From the NCBI RefSeq assembly GCF_016722895.1, contig NZ_JAEQNA010000004.1:124001-188000 (forward strand): a stretch of 64,000 nucleotides of DNA, in the 5' to 3' direction. Positions 43,485-50,771 of this stretch are shown in pieces. The stretch comes from Ramlibacter aurantiacus. Lineage in GTDB: Bacteria > Pseudomonadota > Gammaproteobacteria > Burkholderiales > Burkholderiaceae_C. Numbering within the stretch: the stretch's first letter is position 1; every line of letters starts with the position of its first letter. The position numbers and the translations under genes are program-made. The notes under the pieces were generated by a model. It did no database searches. It saw only the letters and a list, made by a program, of their open reading frames with translations, and had not been told where the DNA came from.

Positions 43485-44875
43485 GCCTGGCCGCCGATGC
43501 CGCGCCCGCGCCGTCGCCGGGCTGGCGTTCCGTCCTGGGGAAAGCCATTGCCGCCAACGGCATCCTGCTTCTGGCCGGTGTTCTCTACACCAGCGTGCTC
43601 GCGCTGGCCTGGGGTTCTGCATCCGCCGGAGCGCTGATCTTCCACTTCGCGGCCTACGCCAGCGCGCCGTTGCTGCTGACCGGCGCCGACCAGCTGGCGC
43701 TGCGCTTTGGCTCGGGGCAGTCGACCGCCTCCGACGCGCGGCTTTTCACCGGCCTGTTGGTGGTGAAGCTGCTGGTCGGGCTGCTGATCGTTCTCGCAGT
43801 GGGCGTCGCACTGTCCCGATATGAAGCCGCAGGCAACGGACCATGGCCCTTCCAGCTGTCGCTCATGGTGCACGCGGGGCTTGCACCACTGGCAAACGCG
43901 TGGGCCGCGCGAGTCCTGTTGATCCATGGCCGGCACAGGGATCAGCTCGCCGTCGAGCTCGGCTACCTGCTTTTGTGCAGCCTGTGGACCTGGGTGGCCT
44001 CACGCACCCTGGCCCGCGATCCGCTGACCGGACTCGCCGCGGGCCTGGCGGCGATTTCCGTAGCCAGCCTGGCCGTTCGCCTGGCCTTGCTGGCACGCCG
44101 GCAACCACGGCTGGCCCGACGCATGCGCCAGCAACTCAGGCAGCCACTGCATTGCCTCGGAGCGATCGCGACACCGACGCATTGGCACTACTTCTGGCCG
44201 ATGTCCTTCACGGCCGTGTCCGGCTTCATCAAGGATGCCTTTCCCGTGATCGCCGTGGGCGTGGGAGCGACCACCGGGGTGCTGGCCGAGTTCAGGCTGC
44301 TGCAGCAGGCCTTCCGGTCGGCCGCGGGCTTGATCCCCGAGGCGATGGAGTGGGCGCGCCCGAGCTTCAGGCGAGCCTTGCGAACCGACCCGGCCTTGTT
44401 CGCCCGCGGGTATCGACGCTGGGCCCGCAGCTGCCTGGTGCTCACGATGCTCGCGGCCCTGGGCCTGTGCGCCGTTGCTTCGGCCATGCTGCCCCTGCTG
44501 GGCCTGTCGTTCGGCAACGGCATCTTCTGGTGCGCCGCGATCCTGGGGGTGGACCTCATCGCTGCGTCCGCCTTGCAGATCGAGTACCAGGTCTACGTGC
44601 TGCGTGAACGCATTGCCGCCTTGGCCGGCCTGTCGGCGCTGCGGCAGGTGCTGACCATCGCCACGTCCTGGCTGCTGGTCGACTCCTTCGGCCCTGCCGG
44701 GGTCGCGGCAGGCCTGGCAATCGGAACCGTCTGTGCGTGGGCCGGCTTCATGTGGCTTGCCTGGCGCCAGCAGCTGAGGGCGCCCGCCGACCTGCTCGAA
44801 TCCGCGCTTCTTCTGCTGGCCGCAAGCGGCCTCCTGATCACTGCCGCCTGGTGGACAAGCCCATGGATCCGATGA
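43445..44875 (+). CDS. Polysaccharide flippase (Wzx/MATE-like)
   Basis: The 476-residue integral membrane protein has about twelve hydrophobic helices and few charged loops, matching oligosaccharide flippases of the MOP superfamily. These move lipid-linked repeat units from the cytoplasmic to the periplasmic leaflet. A conserved-looking loop is LLQQAFRSAAGLIPEAMEWA. The start at 43445 lies inside the methyltransferase gene; ATG choice is uncertain by some tens of bases. The stop overlaps the next start (ATGA). Confidence 0.82.
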   Translation: MRTSGHSQLDKPLSLAADAAPAPSPGWRSVLGKAIAANGILLLAGVLYTSVLALAWGSASAGALIFHFAAYASAPLLLTGADQLALRFGSGQSTASDARLFTGLLVVKLLVGLLIVLAVGVALSRYEAAGNGPWPFQLSLMVHAGLAPLANAWAARVLLIHGRHRDQLAVELGYLLLCSLWTWVASRTLARDPLTGLAAGLAAISVASLAVRLALLARRQPRLARRMRQQLRQPLHCLGAIATPTHWHYFWPMSFTAVSGFIKDAFPVIAVGVGATTGVLAEFRLLQQAFRSAAGLIPEAMEWARPSFRRALRTDPALFARGYRRWARSCLVLTMLAALGLCAVASAMLPLLGLSFGNGIFWCAAILGVDLIAASALQIEYQVYVLRERIAALAGLSALRQVLTIATSWLLVDSFGPAGVAAGLAIGTVCAWAGFMWLAWRQQLRAPADLLESALLLLAASGLLITAAWWTSPWIR

Positions 44876-46500
44876 CCAGCCCACCCATCGCTCCGTTTCG
44901 GCTCGACCACTTCGCCGGGCCGCCGGGCCCGAACGCGTCCTGGCTGATCCTCGGCAAGGGACCATCCTTCGCGGCGTTCGACCCCGAGATCGGTCGCTCG
45001 CACCACACCTTCGTGCTGAACCATGCCATGCGCGGCCTGTCGGTCGACGTCGGCCACGCCATCGACCTGGAGGTGTTCTCGCACCTGGAGCCGCACGAGC
45101 TGCAGGGCGTGCGCTTCCTGTGCATGCCCTGGGTGCCGCATGTGCGCAGGCAACGCATCGGCCGCAGCGACCAGGCCCTTTTCGGGCCGGGGAGACAGAC
45201 ACTTGCCGAGCTGGCGATCTCGCACCCCGTGCTTGCCCGCTACGCCTCCGCCGGGCGCCTGCTCTCGTACAACCTGTGCAGCGCGCCCGCTCGCCTGCGC
45301 AACCCTGGGCTGCCCGATATCGAGGGGCGCACCTTCAGTGCGGCCGTCGCGATGCGACTGCTGGTCGCAGCGGGCGCCTCGGAGATCCGCACCCTGGGAG
45401 TCGATGGCGGCTCGGCCTACGGTTCGTCCTTCAGCGACCTGGAAGGCAGGACCAAGCTGCAGACCGGCCAGCAGCGCTTCGATACGCAGTTCGATGAAAT
45501 GGCCGAGACACTTAGCCGATACCCCGTGACCTTCGGCCCGCTCGACGCCCAGGTGCCGGCCCGGGTGTTCGTGGGCGCGGAGCCCGAGCAGGACCTGGCT
45601 TTCCAGGTGCTGGCGCATTCGATCCGGCGCCGCAGCAGCATCAGCGTACGCGTTGAACGGCTCGATGCCAGCATCAGCGCCGCAGGGCTGGACGTGCCGG
45701 TGCCGGCCGCCCCCGCCAACCGTGGGCGCACGCCGTTCTCCTTCCAGCGCTTCCACATTCCGCGCCTGTGTGGCTATCAGGGCCGCGCCGTCTACCTGGA
45801 CTCGGACATGCTGGTGCTGTCCGACTTGCGCGAGCTGTGGCTGTACCCGATGCAAGGCCGGCAGATGCTGTCGGCCGCCTCGCGCGCGGGCGACCACCGG
45901 CCCCCGCAGTTCAGCGTGATGCTGATCGACTGCCAGGCCCTGCCCTGGGACTTGAACGAGATCGTGCAATCGCTCGACGCGGGCTCGGTGTCCTACGAGG
46001 ACCTGATGTTCCGGATGTCCACGGTCGATCGACACGCTGCCGCGCTGCCCCGGGAGTGGAACAGCCTCGAACACCACGAAGCCGGCCGCACGCGCCTGAT
46101 CCACTTCACCGAGATGGACCGGCAGCCGTGGCTGAATGCGTTCCACCCGCTCGCGTGCCTCTGGTGCCAGGCACTACTGGACGCAATCGCCGATGGCGCG
46201 ATCAGCGCAGCCGACGTCGCCACGGCCGTGGCCGCAGGCCACGTGCGCCCCAGCCTGCTGGCGCAGGTGCAGCGCCAATGTCCGGACCCGCTCACCCTTC
46301 CGTTCGGAATCCTGATGCAGGACGTCGGCCGCTTCACCGCGCCACACCGCCAGGACGCCGCATGGCGCACGCGGCTGCACTACCAGCTGGCGCGTTGGCA
46401 GCGGCTGGCGCGACACTGGGCCGCCCATCACGTGGCACGGCCGATGGTTCGCCTGCGAAGCCGGCTGCACGCACAGCTCGTCTCGCTCCTGTCGAAGTAG
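44872..46500 (+). CDS. Two-domain protein: MptE/DUF115-like domain fused to a family 8 glycosyltransferase
   Basis: The 542-residue protein appears to be a fusion. Residues about 10-220 (SWLILGKGPSFAAFDPEIG, FVLNHAMRGL, IRTLGVDGGSAYG) resemble the 6-hydroxymethylpterin pyrophosphokinase-like/DUF115 fold found in some glycan-modifying enzymes. Residues about 225-440 form a GT8-like transferase: VFVGAEPEQDLAFQVLAHSI, the metal motif YLDSDMLVLSDLRELW, and HFTEMDRQPWLNAFHPL. The C-terminal 100 residues are Arg/His-rich. The start at 44872 overlaps the flippase stop. A cytoplasmic sugar transferase is likely; what the first domain does is unknown. Confidence 0.75.
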   Translation: MTSPPIAPFRLDHFAGPPGPNASWLILGKGPSFAAFDPEIGRSHHTFVLNHAMRGLSVDVGHAIDLEVFSHLEPHELQGVRFLCMPWVPHVRRQRIGRSDQALFGPGRQTLAELAISHPVLARYASAGRLLSYNLCSAPARLRNPGLPDIEGRTFSAAVAMRLLVAAGASEIRTLGVDGGSAYGSSFSDLEGRTKLQTGQQRFDTQFDEMAETLSRYPVTFGPLDAQVPARVFVGAEPEQDLAFQVLAHSIRRRSSISVRVERLDASISAAGLDVPVPAAPANRGRTPFSFQRFHIPRLCGYQGRAVYLDSDMLVLSDLRELWLYPMQGRQMLSAASRAGDHRPPQFSVMLIDCQALPWDLNEIVQSLDAGSVSYEDLMFRMSTVDRHAAALPREWNSLEHHEAGRTRLIHFTEMDRQPWLNAFHPLACLWCQALLDAIADGAISAADVATAVAAGHVRPSLLAQVQRQCPDPLTLPFGILMQDVGRFTAPHRQDAAWRTRLHYQLARWQRLARHWAAHHVARPMVRLRSRLHAQLVSLLSK

Positions 46501-46504
46501 GCGG

Positions 46505-47662
46505 TCAGAGTTTCCTGGCCCAGGGCAGGGCCGCCCCCGCGCGCAGGCGCTGGCAATCCAGCGAGAAGCCTGCGCCGAGCACCTTGTCCACATCGCCGAT
46601 CCGCTCGGCCGACAACGCGCGGTGATGCTTGTAGAAGACCGACCGGTCCGAGGTGACGTACACCTTCATGTCCGCACCCTGGTAGTGCCGCATGAACCCG
46701 TCACCTGTCGGGACGACGGTGGACAGGCCAGGCGGAAACTGGCGCGGGCAAAGCGCCTCGAGCCGCTCGAAGGCGGCCAGCGACCGCGGCGGCACCTCGA
46801 GCGGCACTCGCTCTTTGGCGTCAACTGGTGCCAGGGGACAGATCCAGAACCCGGAATTCATCGCCGCATCGCCGGTGCGCGCCTTGAGCGTGCGGCACGC
46901 GGACGCGTCTGCGACGCCCAGGTGCCACTGCTGCAGGAATTGGTCGATGACCGTCAAGGTCTCTGCGCTGGGTTGGCCGCCAGGCCCTGCCCCTGCGGCG
47001 AGCGCCGGCACGATCACGCGCAAGGCTGTCGACGCCGCCAGGAAGGCCCGGGCACGCTTCACGTCGGCGGCGTGCTCACCCACTCCTTGCAGCGTACTGA
47101 GGTTGATCCATCGTGCCGATGCGGGGAACTGCGGCGCCACCAGCGAGTAAGAGATCATCGACACGCCGACGTAGGTCGCTGGCTCCCGCCGGGCCTGCTC
47201 GTCCAGCTCGACCTGCAGGTACGGTCCCTGGCCCCAGTCGATGAACGACCAGCTGCTACCCGGCTGCCACGGCGGGTTCTGCAGCAAAGCCACGCCCTGC
47301 AGCAGCACGGCGCCGGCCGCCAGCGTCAGGCGGAACGAGCGGCTGGCAGGAAGGGCGTGGATCAGCGCGACGCAAAGCACGCCCACCAGCAGCAGGACGG
47401 GAATGAAGTAGCGGCCGTTGCCGGTGGTGGCCAGCCAGGGGACGAAGGCCAGCCAGAGGAAGGCCAGCAGGGCGACGAGCACGGCCGGCAGGCGGCGCCC
47501 GGTCTTCAGCCCCGCACCGATGGCCACGGCCATCAGCACCAGCAGCAGCGCGAAGCGCAGGTCAGGGGCCATGACCTCGATATAGACCCAGGCGTCGGGG
47601 AAAGCCATGGCCAAGGGCCGCAGCAGCCATTCCAGCCAGGTTTCGGGCACGAACCGGTTCAT
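46505..47662 (-). CDS. C-terminal part of a split GT-C-type membrane protein
   Basis: The 385-residue frame starts MNRFVPETWLEWLLRPLAMA, has four hydrophobic helices (about 37-165) and then a soluble periplasmic-type domain to the end. The beginning is what follows the FGNPVYPSYDDLF motif in intact relatives of ArnT/GT39-like membrane glycosyltransferases, and that motif ends the preceding frame. The two frames overlap by ATGA. One extra C in the C6 tract at 47688-47693 would join them as ...LFAPPAGVAGVDAMNRFVPETW... It is either a pseudogene, a phase-variable gene, a sequencing slip, or truly two coupled genes. Confidence 0.7.
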   Translation of the reverse strand: MNRFVPETWLEWLLRPLAMAFPDAWVYIEVMAPDLRFALLLVLMAVAIGAGLKTGRRLPAVLVALLAFLWLAFVPWLATTGNGRYFIPVLLLVGVLCVALIHALPASRSFRLTLAAGAVLLQGVALLQNPPWQPGSSWSFIDWGQGPYLQVELDEQARREPATYVGVSMISYSLVAPQFPASARWINLSTLQGVGEHAADVKRARAFLAASTALRVIVPALAAGAGPGGQPSAETLTVIDQFLQQWHLGVADASACRTLKARTGDAAMNSGFWICPLAPVDAKERVPLEVPPRSLAAFERLEALCPRQFPPGLSTVVPTGDGFMRHYQGADMKVYVTSDRSVFYKHHRALSAERIGDVDKVLGAGFSLDCQRLRAGAALPWARKL

Positions 47663-48483
47663 GGCGTCCACTCCAGCCACTCCCGCAGGGGGGCGAACAG
47701 GTCGTCATAGGACGGGTAGACCGGATTGCCGAACAGGCGCCAGAGCTGAAGGCCCCAGGGCGCATACAGCACGAGGAAAGCGGCCGCGGCCGCGGCGCCG
47801 CCGGCAAGGATCGCGAGCACACGAGCTTTGGTGGTCGTCGCCGACGCCGCCCAGAGCAGCGGCAACAGCACCACCAGTGGACCATTGCTCAACTTCAGCG
47901 CCGTGGCCACGCCGGCGAGTGCGCCGGATGCCCACAGGGCACGAGCAGGGGTGAGCCAGTTCGCGCGATCGGCGTCGAACGGCGCGACCGCGAACGCCAG
48001 GGCCCAGGCCAGGGGGACAGCGGCGACCAGGTCATTGGCCGTGGTTCCGAGACTGAGCAGGATCACGCCGCTCATCACCGCCAGGGCCGTCGCCAGCAGG
48101 CGCATGGCGACATCGAAGGCGCTGGCGCCCGGCATGCAGGCCCTGGCGATCAGCCAGACGGGGGGGACCACCAGGAGTTGCAGCACGGCCAGGACCATGC
48201 CGGCGGTCAGGCCGGAGACACCCGCCGCGGACAACCGGTACAGCGGCCAGTACGAATAGGGGTACTGGTAGCTCTGATAGGACGCCGCCAGGAAATCCTG
48301 GTCGAAGCGCGGCGCGTCGGCCACCCAGCCCAGGTAGATGTGGTGGTTGAGCGTGTCCGAGCTCAGACCCAGGCCACCACCGGCCCAGGGGATGGAGACG
48401 AACAGACAGGCCGCCGCCACCAGCACGATGGCCAGCTCCGCGGACGCGAGGCGCCCGGCCCGGCGCGGTGGCGCTTCACTCAT
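47659..48483 (-). CDS. N-terminal part of a split GT-C-type membrane protein
   Basis: The 274-residue frame has about seven hydrophobic helices. Its first periplasmic loop, GGLGLSSDTLNHHIYLGW, carries an Asp where GT-C glycosyltransferases keep their catalytic acid. It ends LFGNPVYPSYDDLFAPLREW and stops early, next to a run of six cytosines. The start overlaps the upstream GT2 stop by eight bases, placing it in a leftward operon with that gene. Together with the next frame it would make a protein of about 660 residues, a normal size for a lipid-linked-sugar transferase. Confidence 0.7.
   Translation of the reverse strand: MSEAPPRRAGRLASAELAIVLVAAACLFVSIPWAGGGLGLSSDTLNHHIYLGWVADAPRFDQDFLAASYQSYQYPYSYWPLYRLSAAGVSGLTAGMVLAVLQLLVVPPVWLIARACMPGASAFDVAMRLLATALAVMSGVILLSLGTTANDLVAAVPLAWALAFAVAPFDADRANWLTPARALWASGALAGVATALKLSNGPLVVLLPLLWAASATTTKARVLAILAGGAAAAAAFLVLYAPWGLQLWRLFGNPVYPSYDDLFAPLREWLEWTP
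47688..47693. repeat. G6/C6 homopolymer at the break of the split membrane protein
   Basis: Six C on the coding (minus) strand in TTCGCCCCCCTGCGG. Gain of one base restores a single frame through both halves. The tract is long enough for slippage but short for a classic contingency locus. Confidence 0.6.
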
Positions 48484-49738
48484 GGCCGGGCCTGCGCGCG
48501 AGCGAGCGGAAGGCGAAATGCAGGGCGCCGGCGAACAGCGATCCGGCGATGGCCTGCACGCCGACGACCATCAAGGTGACAGCCGGAATCGCTTGCCGCA
48601 TGACCTCGGTGGGATCGAGGGCGCCGAATCCCCCGGCGCCCCATGCCGAAACCAGTCGCGCCGACCAGACCAGCCCGGCCAGCGCCAGCCCGAGGCCGAG
48701 GACCAGGCCGAATTCGACCCGCGCTCGCCGCGCGACCCGCTCCAGCCACGGCGGGCTGGGCACGATGCCGGTCACCACCCCCGCCCACTTGGTGAGGAAG
48801 GCCAGCTGGATGAACTGGAGGCCCAGGATCACCGCGGCTGCCATGTAGAGCAGCGAATGGATGCCGAAACTAACGGGTCCCAGGTGCCAGGGGCCCGTGG
48901 CCGCCAGGCCGAACCCGGCCGCACCAGAGAGCAACAGGAGCGCACCCGGGATCAGGAACAGCCACCTCGGGCTGTACAACAGCATGAACAGCAGGTGCCT
49001 CCACCCATCGCGCCAAGTCCGCAGGTGCGGCGGCCGGCCCCGCCCGTCGGGCCGCAGGCTGGCCGGCACTTCGGCGATGCGGAGGCGGGCGAGCGCAGCC
49101 TTGGCCACCATCTCGCTGGCGAACTCCATGCCGGTGGTCGTCAGCGCCAGCTGCTGGATGGCTCGCCGATCGAATCCCCGCAGGCCACAGTGGAAGTCAC
49201 CGATGGAGATGCGGAAAAACACCCGCCCCAGGAAGCTCAACACGGGGTTGCCGAGGTAGCGGTGCGTCAGGGGCATGGCGCCGGGAGCGATGCCGCCGCG
49301 GAAGCGGTTGCCCATGACGAGCTGCGCGCCCTGGCGCAGCTGCGCCACGAACGGCGCCAGGGATGCGAAATCGTAGCTGTCATCCGCGTCGCCCATGACC
49401 ACGTAACGACCCTGGGCCTGTCGGATACCTTCGGTCAGCGCGGCACCGTAGCCGCGGATCTCGGCCCTCACCACCCGTGCGCCAGCGGCCGTGGCCCGTT
49501 CGGCCGACCCGTCGCTCGATCCGTTGTCGACCACCAGCACTTCGCCAGTGATGTCACTGGCGGCGAGGAAGGCCCGCGCCATCTGAACGCAGCGGCCGAC
49601 CGTGTTGGCCTCGTTCAGGCAGGGCATGAGGATCGTCAGCTCGAGCTCCCCACTTGCGTCGAGCGGATCAGGGCAGGCGACACCGGCGCCAAGGGCGCTG
49701 CGCGCGGCGTCGGCATTCGGTGCCTGGAGTATCTGCAT
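48476..49738 (-). CDS. Membrane-anchored family 2 glycosyltransferase (dolichyl/undecaprenyl-phosphate type)
   Basis: The 420-residue protein begins with a GT2 domain: LTILMPCLNEANTVGRCV, VLVVDNGSSDGS, RGYGAALTEGIRQAQGRYVV and MGDADDSYDF with the metal motif. It continues with four hydrophobic helices from about 258 on. This pattern is that of DPM1/GtrB-like enzymes, which load a sugar on undecaprenyl phosphate, supplying a donor for GT-C enzymes on the periplasmic side. The downstream gene is such a GT-C-like protein. It is the first gene of the leftward operon, and a group II intron remnant ends six bases before its start codon. Confidence 0.9.
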   Translation of the reverse strand: MQILQAPNADAARSALGAGVACPDPLDASGELELTILMPCLNEANTVGRCVQMARAFLAASDITGEVLVVDNGSSDGSAERATAAGARVVRAEIRGYGAALTEGIRQAQGRYVVMGDADDSYDFASLAPFVAQLRQGAQLVMGNRFRGGIAPGAMPLTHRYLGNPVLSFLGRVFFRISIGDFHCGLRGFDRRAIQQLALTTTGMEFASEMVAKAALARLRIAEVPASLRPDGRGRPPHLRTWRDGWRHLLFMLLYSPRWLFLIPGALLLLSGAAGFGLAATGPWHLGPVSFGIHSLLYMAAAVILGLQFIQLAFLTKWAGVVTGIVPSPPWLERVARRARVEFGLVLGLGLALAGLVWSARLVSAWGAGGFGALDPTEVMRQAIPAVTLMVVGVQAIAGSLFAGALHFAFRSLARRPGHE

Positions 49739-49744
49739 GCTGGA

Positions 49745-49821
49745 ATCGGGATAGGAGGGCCGCTATCGTAGCGGCCGCCCCTCCCACACCACCCGGCGTG
49801 CGGGTCCGCACCGGGCGGTTC
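49745..49821 (-). ncRNA. Domains V and VI and 3' boundary of a group II intron remnant
   Basis: The 34 bases at 49788-49821 fold on the minus strand as domain V does: a lower helix, a two-base CG bulge on the 3' side and an upper helix TGCG/CGCA with a tetraloop. Directly after comes a long stem with an unpaired A eight bases from its end, as in domain VI with its branch-point. The sequence ends CCCGAT at 49745, matching the AY ending of group II introns. Domains I-III are missing, so it cannot splice by itself. Confidence 0.75.
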
Positions 49822-49833
49822 GAGCGCTTGAGG

Positions 49834-50041
49834 TCATGAGAGACGAGGCAGGCCGAGTCGGTCGAAGTGGGCGATGGTCAGCACGCGGTCGATCTCTCCG
49901 GCGCTGTTGCGCCCGGCGGCCCGACTGCACGCAGGCGCGGGCTTGCCGCACCGCGTCCTGTGCCCGCCGGCCCGCGCGGAAGCCGTGGCTGTGATCGCTG
50001 AAGGTTGGATCGATGCAGGAGTGCGCCCACGCTGGGCGCAC
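49834..50041 (-). pseudogene. Group II intron reverse transcriptase/maturase fragment, internally deleted
   Basis: The minus-strand frame from 50041 reads CIDPTFSDHSHGFRAGRR and DAVRQARACVQSG, a hallmark of the first reverse transcriptase blocks of intron-encoded proteins (usual form DPTFSDHSYGFRPGR). After about 45 residues the frame and homology break. A second frame ends FDRLGLPRLS and a stop at 49834, which fits a maturase C-terminus 12 bases before domain V. Most of the roughly 400-residue enzyme, including the catalytic YADD block, has been lost. The remnant abuts the pilin terminator on its 5' side. Confidence 0.8.
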
Positions 50042-50045
50042 AAAG

Positions 50046-50076
50046 AAAAAAGGGGCATGCAGCGCACGCCCCTTTC
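50046..50076 (-). terminator. Rho-independent terminator of the pilin gene
   Basis: On the minus strand AAAGGGGCGTGC, loop GCT, GCATGCCCCTTT forms a 12-pair stem (one G-U), followed by TTTTTTC. It begins 16 bases after the pilin stop codon. It is the clearest terminator in the window and fits a strongly expressed single gene. Confidence 0.9.
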
Positions 50077-50091
50077 AGATCGATAAATCGA

Positions 50092-50604
50092 TTAGGTCGG
50101 GGAGAACGTGCCGTCCGGCGTCACGGTTGCCTTGCACGAGCCGGGGAGGAACTTGCCAACCGTCGACAGGTCGGCAGTAGACCCCACGCCGCAGCTCCAC
50201 TGACCCACCTGAGCGGGGATTGCTGCCTTGGTCAGCGCGCCGCCGGTGTTGGTCTGCGGTGCCAGGTAGACGTACTTGTCGTCCAGCGCGGTGTCGATGC
50301 CGGGGTTGATCTGGACGCGGATCTGGCCGTTCTCGCTGGTCGAGATCTGCTTGATGTACTTGCTGGTCTGGACCGAGCTCTCGCAGCCCCAGCCGCCGGC
50401 GCTGACGCTGGTCGACGATGCCGATTGGTACGCCTCGGTGATGGTGGTGCGGCAGGCCGAAGCTGCCAGGACCACTTCGGACATCTTCGCCCGCTTGGTG
50501 TAGTCCTGGTATGCCGGCAGTGCCACGGCGGCCAGGATGCCGATGATCGCGACGACGATCATCAGTTCGATCAGGGTGAAACCCTTTTGCATTTGACGCT
50601 TCAT
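50092..50604 (-). CDS. pilA: Major type IV pilin
   Basis: The 170-residue prepilin has the short leader MKRQMQKG, cleavage/methylation site FTLIE (G8/F9, Glu +5) and the helix [22 protein letters not shown], all classic for type IVa pilin. The globular domain has four cysteines: ASACR, GWGCESS, SCGVGS and LPGSCK; the last two likely form the D-loop. The start has GGAG six bases upstream. A sigma-54 promoter, tandem upstream repeats and a strong terminator surround it, as expected of the main fibre subunit controlled by a PilSR-type system. The nearby ATPase gene reads towards it. Confidence 0.95.
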   Translation of the reverse strand: MKRQMQKGFTLIELMIVVAIIGILAAVALPAYQDYTKRAKMSEVVLAASACRTTITEAYQSASSTSVSAGGWGCESSVQTSKYIKQISTSENGQIRVQINPGIDTALDDKYVYLAPQTNTGGALTKAAIPAQVGQWSCGVGSTADLSTVGKFLPGSCKATVTPDGTFSPT

Positions 50605-50646
50605 GAATATCTCCGGAAGTGAGTTGGTGGAGCGGAACCGATGTAT

Positions 50647-50661
50647 GCAATGGCTGTGCCA
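50647..50661 (-). promoter_or_regulatory. Sigma-54 promoter of pilA
   Basis: TGGCAC (50656-50661), five bases, TTGC (50647-50650) on the minus strand matches the -24/-12 consensus fully, with the invariant GG and GC in place. Start of transcription would be near 50636, giving a leader of about 32 bases. RpoN-dependent pilA transcription is known in Pseudomonas and others. Confidence 0.85.
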
Positions 50662-50675
50662 GCCCGGATACGTCC

Positions 50676-50691
50676 GTAAACAAGCGTTTAC
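50676..50691. promoter_or_regulatory. Inverted repeat between the pilA enhancer repeats and the -24 element
   Basis: GTAAAC-AAGC-GTTTAC, a perfect 6+6 inverted repeat in an AT-rich patch, 15 bases upstream of the -24 box. It could be a regulator site or help bend DNA; the protein is unknown. Confidence 0.45.
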
Positions 50692-50716
50692 AACCGCTTT
50701 CCACGGGCCTGGCTCA

Positions 50717-50761
50717 ACAATTCCGTCAGACCGGCGCACCCGTGGGACAAATTTGTCAGAC
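50717..50761. promoter_or_regulatory. Tandem upstream activating repeats of pilA
   Basis: ACAATTCCGTCAGAC (50717-50731) and ACAAATTTGTCAGAC (50747-50761) agree at 12 of 15 bases and start exactly 30 bases apart, about three helical turns. The second includes the palindrome GACAAATTTGTC. They stand about 80-125 bases before the expected transcription start, where a PilR-type enhancer protein should bind. Confidence 0.6.
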
Positions 50762-50771
50762 GTGACCACGG

